This document shows positions 12,560-24,518 of a DNA stretch of 64,000 nt, one piece after another. Made by a program: the position numbers and the translations under genes. The notes under the pieces are model-generated. The model worked only from the letters and a program-made list of their open reading frames with translations, made no database searches and was not told the DNA's origin. The stretch is from NCBI GenBank assembly GCA_032622095.1, contig CP136067.1, forward strand, positions 134,417,990 through 134,481,989, in the 5' to 3' direction. How positions within the stretch are numbered: the stretch's first letter is position 1; each line of letters opens with the position of its first letter. The stretch comes from Siphonodentalium dalli. Lineage: Eukaryota; Mollusca; Scaphopoda; Gadilida; Siphonodentaliidae.

Positions 12560-13390
12560 TAGCTGATGTCAACAGTTTGAATCATATGTGTGCATGTAAC
12601 AAGTGATGGCAAAGACGCTGTATAATCGACCGGGTGAATAGTCATATATTTATATGCAACAGCGTGACGTACACAATCGGTTGGCATATTATTCAATCGA
12701 TGAGAAGATCTGATTTGTTGGATCCTTCGAGTGCGATTGATTCAAACAGCTCACACACACTGTACAAACGAGAACCTGCGTGATTGCATGTGTGGTTACA
12801 AGTGGGATGTGAGTGTGGTTAAATTATGAAAATAAAACTATTCATCTATATAATATTTTAATTGTTTTGCTTTTGATATATTATCTCAGATTACAGGTGA
12901 TCGGAAATCACTCGCGATATGATTCTGATTTATCTTGGAAAGTTCCGCAGCATGGATACCCCCTAGGCGATGCACAATTGGACAATTATTTGTTTTATAA
13001 CGTATTTTTTAAAGAGATGGTCATTTGGTAAAGGAAGTCACCTATATTGACTCGAAGTATATAAGATACCCCACAATACTGATAACCAGTTGGCGTGGTT
13101 ATAGGTACATGCATCTTTGGTTATAATCCATACTTACCAATTGTAGTTACTCGTGTATCATCGATGGTTATCTATATGGCAATGTTATTGTCTTGAGGAA
13201 CATGTGCCACTTAAAATTAACTATGTTTTACTTAGGTGAACAGTCTTATCAGAACAATAATTTTGTGCAAAACCATGTTTTGTTGCCATAAACTGGAATA
13301 CCTTATTGTTTATTTACTCAATGCCACACTTAAGTGGCGAATATAGAGTACTAATTAATTAACATATATACATATATTTACAAAAGGGGG
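12560..13390. other. No gene seen
   Basis: AT-rich DNA with only short ORFs and no repeat unit that I can define. It may contain the promoter of the reverse-strand secreted exon, but no motif is certain. Confidence 0.35.
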
Positions 13391-13436
13391 CCCACTGTTG
13401 TCTGGCTTGCCATTTTCATATGGCGGAAGTGTATAT

Positions 13437-13756
13437 TTATACTATCATCATCATTATCATTATCACCATCACCATTATCATCATCGTCATCGTCATCATC
13501 ATCATCATAATCATCTTCATCATCGTCGTCGTCATCGTCATCATCATCATCATCATCGTCTTCATCGTCGTCATCGTCGTCGTCATAGTCTCCAAAACCA
13601 CCACCATCATCATAAGCATTATCATAAGCATCATCGTCATAATCATCGTCATCATCATCGTTATCATGATAATCAAACTCTTTATCATCGTCAGCGTCGC
13701 CGTCGTCGTCATCATCAACATCGTCGCAATTGCCATCATCGTCGTCGTTATAGTGT
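13437..13756. repeat. (CAT/CGT)n trinucleotide microsatellite, ~320 bp
   Basis: Interrupted runs of ATC, GTC and CAT triplets. ORFs stay open in three frames only because of the triplet repeat, giving poly-His, poly-Ile/Val and, on the other strand, poly-Met/Thr. Not coding. Confidence 0.95.
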
Positions 13757-14007
13757 ATGTATCTATAATATTTAATTTCCTTGAAATGATCTAGTTCTAT
13801 ACATTTTCAAAAAACTGGGTAACCGTTTTGAGTGGATATGATAATTTCTTATACATACCGTCTTTCTGAGAATGGAATATAATCGAGACTTTGCACGCAG
13901 GGCAACAAAATGTGAACACAATCAATCGGGCGACCATTGCTGTTGCTACACTCAGAAGCCTCTGGAATGAGTAGAATACTGCAAATATTAATATAATACG
14001 CGGCTAT

Positions 14008-17000
14008 CACAGTGGATCAACGGACACAAACGAAAACCGGAAGTTGCAGAGTGCGATGCGAGGAATTTGTGTTGTCAAAGTTTGCAGACACTTTCTGACA
14101 CCGTTTTTGCTGCTAATAAGCACATTTAGACATCACTTCTAAACAGTTAAAGGTAAGGGAATATTTCGTCACTAATAGTTGACACCCGACGAACAGTTAC
14201 AGTAGAATCGGCTGCCAGTGATCTATCCCGGAAAAAATGCTATTTAATCATCGTCGCGCGACTATTTCTTCCACAAACTATCCCAGAAAACGTAATTTTT
14301 CACAATTATCTCAGCCACTTTTCGCCACAACCTCCTCCTCCCACAAATTCATATTTTGAGTTTTGTCATGGATTATCCAATTTATATACAGGCATCCGTT
14401 TCGAATTACTGTCCGGTTAGTCCCAAAATGTTTAATCATTAGTCGCTAAATATTTGTCCGTTTAGTCATGATTCTACTGAAGACTACCCTCAACAACTTA
14501 TTGTGGAAAAACACATTTTCGCAGATTAAATATGCTATTCATTTTATTTTTGCGTGTCGATGAGTGTTATGGTGTCCAGGATCTTTGTGATTCCCCGGCT
14601 ACAACATGATCTTTAAGTGGTGTCTTAAACACGCGACACTGAAACTGATATCCAATTCTGAAGTCTGGCCATGGTCATATCTATATATTTAGATATATCA
14701 TAATAGACTGATTAATGTGTCATTGAAACGTAATTTGACGATTAAGGCATAAGAAAAAGTTTACATCAAAATTATCCAAAGAAAACAATCAGGTATATGG
14801 GGTGTGTATACATGTATAGCCATTTTTAAATTAGCCCAATTTTCAGTGCAAAAAAGACAGTATTTTGTAATTCCAGGTGCTATATACTTCTGACGACATG
14901 CCCACATATGTTCAGATGTGACCATTGTGAGACACAGTCTGTCGGCTTTTATGGAGCAATTGGCAATGGAACTCTATAACATCCAAGTGAACGTTTGTAA
15001 ATAAAGGTTCGCGTAACAAATCAGGAAAATACCACAAAAGTGTATGGACACTTCGTCGTGGAGGATAGTGTATGCTAGGATATGAACGATAAATTACTTA
15101 ATTTACCACTTACCAGTATCATGCAGGGATAAAATGCAACTGATTATAAATTTCTCTAAATTAGCCTTCAAATATCTGTCAAGAATCAGCCATGTATTTC
15201 ACAGCTCTAATATTTAAGCGATAACACAATCTTCAATAAACATATATTCTGTACTTCCAAAATTTGTCACCCAAAAATTAAAAATAGATAGCCATCTATG
15301 AGGAATTTCATGGCAATTTGCCAGACGATTTTTGCCATCTGCCTGAACGTAGCATAACAGACAGACGGATGCACGGACATACAACTAAAACGATGAATCG
15401 ATTTTCTTTTCGAGACGGGGGTAAGGGAAGTATATGATATTGATTCTATATCCATATAAAACAGGTTTTGCAGATCATTATAACTATGGAATTATGAACA
15501 GCCATTTAATATTGTCCTCATGATCTGATTGGATATCAATAAATGGGTATTTCTTTCTTCTGGTACCTGAACAGTTTTTACATGCGTTGCTCACTTGTGG
15601 TATACCAATTACCATATATCATCTTTTGGTCGAACATGTGTTTGTTCGTGTGCGGTACTATATGTACAGTCTGTCATCGCAATGACATGAAAATAATGGG
15701 AAGGGAGACATCATTTATAATTTGTTACAATGCGGTATGTGTGCGAATTTTATTGCCATATGCCGAATTATTTACGAATAAAGTGAACATATTTGATATT
15801 CTATTGCCTATGTTATGTATTCCAATCAAATTTGCAGTGGGGGAAAACAAAAACGAGCTATAAATGCCATATAATTACCGATTTCGGATAGGAGTCGTGT
15901 TTTTTATGAATGTTCAGTATTATGAAGGGCTATTGTAACGAAAATATTACAAGGCCATAAACTAAATTACACCCAATTGATCAATATGGTGTACACTTTT
16001 AATTTGAACCTTTGTTTGACTGAAAGTAGGATTTTCCCATGTATTGATTCATAATAATCATATTAATTAATGTAGACATAGGAATTTCAAATATTTCAAA
16101 AACAGTGAGGAATTGAGCTGACATTAAATTTTGTCAATAGTTTATAATAATTTCAACGTACATAATTTGTCGTAAATAAGACCAGTCCTGTCGAGCTTGA
16201 TACCCTGATCAGCATGTCGCCACATGCATCCCTAGCCCAATAGTATAAGCCAGGTATTCATTCCGCGTTTCGTGACTACAGACAGCGATAGCATGTCCAA
16301 TATGCCAGTTATCCCAAATATCTTACATTGTTTCTATTTCATTTCATTTTCAGAATATGTGTAAGCATCGATGCCAGAGACGGGGCTAGATATGCTATGT
16401 TTGACCAGCTTCAAAGGTACGAGAAATTCCATTCGCACCCCACCGGTCGGAATTTTCCAACTGCTACCTCAAAGTTTACAACTGTTGGACAGTTCCAACC
16501 TAACATCGCCCCATGGTGGGAATTTTTCAACTGGTTACCATTTGAGTCAGACAATTGAACGTAATTACTTATTCGAATTTTGTTCTAGTCGTTCCAAATC
16601 TCACACTAAATACTGGTTAAAATATCAAACCATTGAAAAATATATCCCGAACCCACCCAAACCAATCCCATCCCAATACAAGCTACATCCCTGGTGGGGA
16701 TGACATTGTAGCTTCTATAGTACTGAAATTATTTCCTTATAAATACTTTGATCAATTAACTTACATGCAATCTGAGGGAATGTTTCAGATACTATTATAT
16801 TGCCACTTCAATGACATCAAATTCAATACCGACCTTAAAATTCCGAGAACATACTGTTAGTTATATTATATTTTATTCTAAAATCAAGTGTGGTATGTAC
16901 CGGGACTAAGAGTCTATCTGACTCGTTCGGTTTTATTTATTATGATTATTATGATTATTATGATTATGACTATGTTTGGAGAAAATAATGAGCAAAATGT

Positions 17001-17618
17001 GTTCGATAACAAAACTAAACCAGCATACGCTTTGCAACAGAGAAAATGTAGGTCAAATGTTTCAGTGTTGACGAAAGGCAGCCAACCAAATAACCAATTT
17101 CGACTCTGGGGTGAACACCAATAACTGTCCGCCGGGTCTGGTCGATCGCGACTAAATTTCGGGGTGTACAGGGCTAACCGGGCAGTAATTTTGAAGCGGG
17201 TACCTGTATATTAATAGGAAATTTGGAATACTGATATATTCTATGACAATACTCAATATGTGCATTTGTGGGAGGACAGGCGCTTCGATCGGTATAATGG
17301 TTGTGGCGAAAAATGGCTGACATAATTGTGAAAATTTACTTTTTCTGGGATATTTTGTGGAATAAATAGTCGCGCGGCTATGATTAAATTGCATGTTTTC
17401 CCTGATAGAGCACCGGCAACTGATTCTAACTGATCATCGGGGTCGAATATTAGTGACGAAATATTCACTTAAAATTAAACTGTTTAGAAGTGGTGTCTAA
17501 ATTTGTTGATTAGAAGCAAACACGGTGTCAGAAAGTATCTGCACACTTTGACAACACAAATTCGTCTCCTCGGACTCTGCGACATCCGGTTTTCGTTTGT
17601 GTCCGTTAATCCACTGTG
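14008..17618. mobile_element. 3.6-kb element with ~335-bp inverted repeats ending in CACAGTG
   Basis: The segment 14,008-14,342 is the diverged reverse complement of about 17,289-17,618 (outermost CACAGTGGATCAACGGACAC versus CACAGTGGATTAACGGACAC, identity roughly 80-90% by eye along ~335 bp). The termini begin with the heptamer CACAGTG, as in Transib elements and RAG recombination signals. The flanks (GCTAT left, AATAT right) share only TAT, so a 5-bp target duplication is not convincing. The ~2.9-kb interior has no transposase-like ORF, so the element is non-autonomous or decayed. Superfamily is open. Confidence 0.7.
16349..16413 (+). other. Exon-like segment inside the inverted-repeat element
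   Basis: A polypyrimidine-rich acceptor (TTCATTTCATTTTCAG) precedes an open segment encoding ICVSIDARDGARYAMFDQLQ, closed by a possible donor AAAG|GTACGAG. No homologue is recognised. It may be a captured or transposase exon, or chance. Confidence 0.2.
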
Positions 17619-19490
17619 AATATCAGCACGATATGACTGGAGGATATCTCATGACATATCCTATACATCGACATCATGTTAGCCAACTGGATATTGGTAT
17701 TAATAAAGCAAAGTTAACTTCTTCTTTGTGTTTTCTCACATACATAACAAAGTCGTTTTCCCAAATAAAAGCTACAATCAATTTTAGTAACAGGCAACCC
17801 AAAGGAAACACGTTGAAACAATATCGGAGATTGGCTACGCTATTACTGTTCATATGTATACATATTCATGGTGTGACGAGCACAACAATGTAAACAGAGA
17901 AAACAATTAATTCATGTTTTTTTTCCAAAGCAATTTTGTTTACATGCAATGCAATGGAATCACGTTAACATAATTTGGAAGAGTGGTTGCGATAATTATT
18001 TTCCTAGCTATTGGGATATCTACATTGTGAAGATGGGAACAATGAAAACAGAAATAATGAATCGTTCTCAAATTAAGAATTAAGAGGCAGTCTGATTGTA
18101 TAATAACCCTTTTTAATTTGTATACAACATGGATATAAAAAGATAATACAGGTACAGAATTAAGGATTGTGTGGAATTAGAGGAAAATGTTTAGACAATA
18201 AGTTTTAAAACAATTTCAAAACGATGCTCTTTATATTGAACCTGATGATTTATTAAGTCAATCCTGCGCGAGTGAAGATGCGTCCAAAACATTACGCGTT
18301 CTTCTTCTCCACAATCAATGACGCGTCGATGTAATTATGGTTGCAATTATGACCCTCTTGCTCATTTACCGAGAAATAATTGCAACTAGTTACGTGGGCG
18401 CCGACCAATCGGAATGCTGGATTTAGTGATATTCACACTCAGTATGTAAATATTAGCTATTGAACGACAATGTAAATACTGTGAGACTATGTCGGATCAT
18501 TCCTGTCTCACGTAAATAATTCAGAAGCAGTGTTATTTACAGCCAATTCAATGGCAAAATTGGAATGATGTTTGACAGTCACTATGGTTATGCTATTTCT
18601 TTTCAAATAGTTTTCAATGTGTATTGATCGCCAATGACAAAAATATAAAGGAGCCGGGATGAAATCATTCGGTCATAGAATTTAAATATTAGGAAAAGTT
18701 ATATTCAAAACCGATTCAATGGAGGCTGGAGATGAAAGTGAAAGTTACTTTGCGAGTCGCTAATTAAATGACGCCAATGCAAAAGACCGGTGTCTTATGC
18801 ACCACAGTAGCGATATTATAACATTTGTCATGCCTTATACTATTTGCAATTATGTGATAATTGTCCACCATATTTACTATGATATTGTTACATGTATGTA
18901 TGTCAATATACTCGCCCTGTTAGTCTGTCTGCATCCACCAGGCCATTACGTGTCGCGGGCGGTTGATCTGTACTCAACACTACAGTTGCCGTATGCTCCA
19001 TGCTAACATAGAAGTCCAAAAAGTAGGCTGACCCATTTGTCGATATTTCAGACAACACACAGTAGGTCATATGAATGTCACATGTGATTACATAATGTGT
19101 TGAACGATTCTTGGCTTAGCTGACTCATCTATAACAATGTTCGTGTCCAATTCTGTTAACTGTTGAGTGTTGAGTTATTACACTGTTTTCCACTGATTAA
19201 ATAACAAAATGTTATTTTCTTCAAACAAAAAGAGACAAAAAACACCTCAGCTACGTAATGAGCTATCGTGAAATAGTGCTATCGATCATGCAAGCCCTGA
19301 TAAAACACTCTGGTAAAAGCCTGGGAAAACTGGTGCGAATTATGGTGATTTCTTTTAATTTTCGTTTGTCATTATTAAAATGTTGTCAGATCGAACATTT
19401 GATCTTTCATGTAGGGCAAATGAGGCTAAATGTAACGCTCATGTTCACGGCGGGGGCATGGCTGGTGCAGCATTAAAGTTCATGTTGCAT
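17619..19490. other. No gene seen
   Basis: AT-rich DNA; no domain-bearing ORF, RNA gene or clear repeat structure was found on either strand. Confidence 0.4.
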
Positions 19491-19494
19491 GCTC

Positions 19495-19655
19495 TTATAT
19501 AAGCGAATCTCAAATAGGGAGCCTCGCATGTTTAAAATAATACGCTGGCTTACAAGGTCAAGGTCAAATATTGTTAGGCCAATGCATTATTTTATGTACA
19601 TGCATGCGAGGCTCCAATGGATGACTCGCATTTATTAAAGAAAGCATTGGCAAAC
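19495..19655. repeat. Modular palindromic repeat, diverged copy
   Basis: Contains TTGTTAGGCCAATGCATT and two inverted modules (GCGA...CTCGCATG and ATGCGAGGCTCC...GACTCGCAT) joined by a TCAAGGTCAA-containing spacer. It is the same family as the repeats at 43,987, 59,099 and 63,777 but more degenerate. Confidence 0.7.
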
Positions 19656-19922
19656 CGTTTTCGTAACATTTCAGGAAGCTCCAGTCATGGAACGGTTAAT
19701 CTTAAAGAATTTAACCTACAACCTCAAATGTATTTCATCGACAAGCTAGAATAGGTATCTAGTACAAGTATTTATTTATTTTGGCTGGAAAAGATAGCAA
19801 TATGGACACTTCCTTAAAAACAACTCTTCCTGTTTTTGAAAGAAAATGCCCGATTTATACCAAAGTCAATCTATTTGAACTATAAACCAATCAGTGTCTA
19901 GAATACACTAATATCAATTTTT

Positions 19923-19995
19923 TTAAGGACGACCAGCTGGCCGCAGCCCAGCCGCGCATGTGTTGCGTAGCAACGCATGCGCTGGTCGTCCTTAT
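19923..19995. repeat. GC-rich 73-bp palindrome
   Basis: AAGGACGACCAGC at the left pairs with GCTGGTCGTCCTT at the right; an inner arm GCGCATG...CATGCGC (centre TTGCGTAGCAAC) adds to the hairpin. Confidence 0.85.
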
Positions 19996-20017
19996 ACTAA
20001 GTTCGTTTTCAACATGG

Positions 20018-20078
20018 GCGCCGCCATCTTGAATTTAAGGCGCCGCCATCTTGAATTTGAGGAGCCGCCATCTTGGAA
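20018..20078. promoter_or_regulatory. Three tandem GCCGCCATCTTG boxes (YY1-type sites)
   Basis: GCCGCCATCTTG occurs three times at ~20-bp spacing (with GAATTT between). Its reverse complement CAAGATGGCGGC matches the known YY1 consensus, which in animals often marks transcription start regions. The boxes lie just outside the left end of the mobile element at 20,162 and 185-240 bp before the ATGGCG start at 20,263. Function here is inferred from motif match only. Confidence 0.5.
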
Positions 20079-20262
20079 ACGTCATTGCATTTAAATTAAA
20101 ACTACAAAATATTACTATTCACATAGCTAACATAACATTATTCATTGCGTGAAGACATTACCACGGGGTAGGAACTGCTCCGCGAGACAGACACCACTTC
20201 CGATCTTCGGTCCAGTTCACTATCGATCCGTGTCCAGTTCACTCGTGATTTTTGTACAGAAA

Positions 20263-20286
20263 ATGGCGACTAAGATGACAATGTCG
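20263..20286 (+). other. Possible first coding exon (ATGGCGACTAAG...) with splice donor
   Basis: GAAAATGGCGAC resembles the TISU start element of short 5'UTR genes and the YY1 motif. The 8-codon stretch MATKMTMS ends in TCG|GTGAGT, a strong donor, phase 0. The nearest acceptor (TTTTTTTACAG at ~20,464) would give an immediate stop in phase 0, so the continuation is unknown. It lies 100 bp inside the left TIR of the transposon and could be the start of its lost transposase. Confidence 0.3.
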
Positions 20287-21399
20287 GTGAGTATTCCCCA
20301 AAATCTACATAACAAGACGTAATTTTCAAACTGTTCGCATGGAGAAACATACAATAAACACCACAAATTCAAAACACTAACAATTCAGGCAACATGAACA
20401 CTATTTCTGTGAAAAAAAATTCACATAGCGACAGTCGACAGATAACATTGTTTTTTTTTTTACAGTTTTCTGTTTAGCTGCAGATTATAAATGCGTTGCA
20501 TACACGCCTGGGATCACCAATTTCTCATGTATATATATGGTTTTATACAAAACCTAGCCCACTGTTGACATCGACGATTAGCGACGACATGGTGTACGCT
20601 CCAGTTCATTAAAACAGAAGCTCCAGTTCACTGCAAGCTAAATACGATACGCTCCAGTTCACTACATCGAACGTCGCCTTCTCAAAAAGCAGTCTTTATG
20701 TCTGAAAGTAGCTGTCAATTTGGGAAATGATAATGCAATCGAGGGCTGGTTGGCTTTTCAAAAAGATCTAAACATTTGTTTTACTCGACAAACGCGCTGA
20801 TTTTGTGAGGCAATTATGTATATATATATTTTTTTGTTTTGCACAATAGGTAAAACAAATGAATTATTTACGGTAAAAATAATTCAGATAACGCTTTTCT
20901 GTTATATATATGTATGGAACAAAATGTTAATGTAGAGGTAATTTATCAATAAGTGTGTCTTGTATTCAGTTTATTTTCGGTGTATGTACTTATACAGATG
21001 TGTGTACTCAGGAATCAGTATAGGCCTACATTGTAGATGTGCCACCATAGGCAAAATGGGACGCAGCATTCGCTGATATCACGAAAAAAAATACCCGAAC
21101 TTGCATGTATGCGCCATTAAACAATTTTTCTTTAAGGCTGAGTATGGATGTTATTATTGCAAAGAGAAGCAGGAGACGACCAAGGATGTAATCTATATGA
21201 GCACTCTCGACCAGAGACGTGGCGACAGGGGGTGGGGTGTTTCTCACCCCCGCCCCAACTTTGGTCAAAATTTTCAACAGTTGGAAATGTCATACCTGAC
21301 ACAACATTAGTTGGAAATGTTCTTGTAGTTTGATTCAAACAATTTATTGGGGGCAATTTATTGTTTTTGGACTAATATTTGCATATTTTCCTTCTTTTG

Positions 21400-22090
21400 G
21401 TAAAAAAAATTTGGACTGAAATGGCCATCAGTTAGAAATGTTCCAACCTTAAGGGTGTCAGGTTGGAAAGTTCCAACACTTGGAAAGCTTGTGTTCTTGT
21501 CCCTCCCCCATGGTCAGTCAAAAACTTCTAGTTAATTTAAGAAAACAATATTGTCCTACATTTGGTCAAAATTGTCACTAGAATTGTCATATGTTGGAAA
21601 TTTCAAACTCTATGAATGCTTGAGGCTAGTCTAGATACTAGGATTTTGCGATTTTTTCGTTCAGATTTCAAAATTTCCGCACACCGGGCCGAACCATGCA
21701 TGGTCGGCCCGCGATGTGTCCTGGTCCCTCCCCGTGGCCAACATAAAACTACTAATGAGTTTACGAAAACAATATTTTACTACATTTGGTTTAAATTGTT
21801 ACTGAAATGGTCATCAGTTGGAAAATTTCCAAACTAAGGGAGAGTATGAGGTTTGAAATTTCCATCACTAGGAAAGCTTGAGGTCAGTCTAGATGCTAGG
21901 ATTTTGCGATTTTCTTGTTTAGTTTTCAAAATTTTCTCACACCGGGCCGAACAACCATGGTCGGCCCGGTGTGTCCTGACCTATTGCTCCGTAGTTGTGT
22001 GTATTTGTCTCCAGGAGTTAGACCACTAGATGTTAGGATTTGTGCAATTTTCAGGTTCAAAATATATGAAAATTATCATACAGGGTAGAT
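21400..22090. repeat. Tandem ~255-bp repeat with CACCGGGCCGAACC palindromes
   Basis: TCTAGAT(A/G)CTAGGATTTTGCGATTTT recurs at about 21,631 and 21,886, each followed by a small palindrome (CCGGGCCGAAC...GGTCGGCCCG) and GTGTCCTG. A third, worn copy begins near 22,020. Upstream of each lies a block with (A)GTTGGAAA and TTCCAAC. The array is internal to the element at 20,162-23,701. Confidence 0.7.
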
Positions 22091-23706
22091 AGAACCATGG
22101 TTTATAACTTGGTTAGTAGGCATGTGAACACTTAGCTGCAAGGAGGGAATGAAATTATGCAAAACCTTTGGTCTGATTTAAGGGGTGTTTTGGTTTGATT
22201 CAAGGGTGGGGGTGCGAATGGTATTATGCAAAACCTTGTCTCTGGTCTTATTTCGGGGGGGGGGGTGCAGTTGGAATTATCAAGGTGGATACCCCCAACG
22301 GAGACCCTCTAGCCACGTCCCTGCTCTCGACATGCGGCCTCGGCTTCAATGGTGTACTCGTTAGTTGTGGATCGGATATCGAGTCAAATGAAATATCCCT
22401 CAACAGCATGGAGTCTTCCGGTGAAAGCATTGACCTTTCCTGTCCTTATCCATCATATATATAGGAAGGAGAAAAAGAATATCATAGCACCAACACATTA
22501 TAGGTTTAATAGCGGTTTGATCTGTATTGAGTGCATGGGCACACGCCCCGCTATCACACTTCCCATTTTCTCGTCCATGGCTGCGACATTATTTCTCCAA
22601 TATATACGTGTAGCTCATTATCTCATACCGTACGCCCCTTACGTACATATATACGTGCACTGGTTTTAAACATACATATGTTGCATAACCAATATATATT
22701 TCTTTCAATTGAAATCAATATCAGCTCTTTCGACTATAGGGGTGGTAAACAAAATTGAGAATCTCTCATCTGAATCTGCTCGAAGTGTAAAATATGAATC
22801 TACAGGACATTGTTGATCGGGTAGATTTCATTGACGGAAAATCTTCAATATCCAAATAAGCCTATATCTTCATACATTCCCCATATTGCCATCACAATAC
22901 TCGGCTCAGCTCGCCAAAGGACCTACATCCCATCCTTGATATATGTCTACTCACTTTATACCTCACCCTCATTCTCGACCCTCCTTGTTATAGGTACTAC
23001 ATTCCAATTATAAGCTAATATTGAGTCCTACATAATTCCATATACAATTAATAATTTGCTTTCAATATTGTTAAGGGAGAGGAGCAATATTCTAAGTTGA
23101 ATAACTTGTGCTCCCATCCCTTTTGATTAACTCATATCTTATTTCAGATTCTAATTTGTTAAATGTATTATGTAATGAGGGTCAAATAAAATATGTTCAA
23201 ACCAAGACAAAGAACTGGGTCTTGTGTTCGGGAAGTGAACCGATCTTATCTTCGGTGAACTGGAGCTTTTTCGTCACAGTTTCAAACCTAAATATATTAT
23301 GATTCCATGGTCATAAATATACTGTCCGCGGGGAGACAACACACTTTTGACTAATAAAACCTTGCATTATCGTGTCAGTGTCGAATGATTCGTTTTTCTC
23401 ACGTAAATTTGTGTTGATATTTACCATTGGGGCAATGGCAATTTAACACTCAAATGTCTACGCTTAATTTGGCAAATTGGCGCACTGTTTATCGGAAATT
23501 TCAAATCTCATGAACAGATGGGGATGTGCGGCAGTCATATTTAACAAAAACACGGTAAATTCTGTTTCCTTGGTGAAACCATTTACAAAATCGAGCGCCA
23601 GCCAACTTAAAAAGATCACGAGTGAACTGGAGTGCATCGGAAGTGAACTGGACAAAAGATCGCATGTGGTGTCTGTCTTGCGGAGCAGTTCCTCCCCCGT
23701 GATTAC

Positions 23707-24518
23707 ATGGTTTATACTTTAAACAATAATCATTACTTAAATCACAAATATTGCCGACCTGACTCGGGTTGCTATGCCATTCAGAAAATGACGGAAATTA
23801 CGTAAAGCTGCTCATTTTCGTTAGCCACATCGCGAAAACAACATGACTCATCTCGTTAATGTCTAAATTGTTTGTCATATCACTAAATAAACTGTTCTTT
23901 TGTTTAGTAAATTAGTAAAAGCACGTTAACGTAAACTGTTAGGTTACGTCATATGTTGTATCCAAAGCGAAGTCATATTGGCACGCGCATTACCCGCGAA
24001 CGGTATTGACGTTTTGACAGCGACATAGCACACATATCAGGCATAATGTAAGCACGATTGGCATTAAGTTTGGTTGGGTTGACGTTGTTTGATAGTGCAT
24101 GACTCCGGTGGGTGGAATCAAAATTACTCAGTGCTAGTATAAATGTCGCTCCATGCAATTGTAACCAAACTGATCAAATCTCAACCTATAAAATCACTAT
24201 AGGATGTGTACAGGTACAAACAAAAATATGTTCTTGGAAATTGAATGTTCTTCCTTACTTATATTCTAATGATTTGGGTTGTGATTTGAAACAAACAAAC
24301 AACCCAAATTATGGGTGGGGACAAACCCAAATTCTCACTGATAAGAACCCCATTTTCCAATCAAGGCCAAGTAAAGGTTGTGGGGGGCGAGTACAACTAA
24401 TATTTCATCCAAAGTTAGAATGGGCATATGGGTCTGTCGAAAACAATGGCCCCGGGGAGACATGAAAGGGTGCACGATTTGAGTGCAATATGAACATTCA
24501 GAGGGAGACCCCATCCCC
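23707..24518. other. No gene seen
   Basis: Only short ORFs; no recognisable exon or repeat boundary. Confidence 0.4.

Larger units (their letters stand above)
20162..23701. mobile_element. 3,540-bp DNA transposon, CACGGGG ends, ~90-bp TIRs, 5-bp TSD ATTAC
   Basis: Ends CACGGGG(T/G)AGGAACTGC are inverted relative to each other, with TIR similarity running ~90 bp, and the element is flanked by ATTAC on both sides (20,157-20,161 and 23,702-23,706). A 12-bp motif, (C/G)TCCAGTTCACT, occurs five times near the left end (20,210; 20,232; 20,599; 20,621; 20,652) and three times in inverse orientation near the right end (23,254; 23,621; 23,642), as expected for transposase-binding sites. A 5-bp duplication with CAC-initial termini recalls Transib/RAG-like elements, but this is an inference; no transposase ORF is visible. 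Confidence 0.8.

Noticed and set aside
13398-13794. ORFs of 100-125 aa rich in His, Ile or Met
   Set aside because: They come from an ATC/GTC triplet repeat that is open in several frames on both strands.
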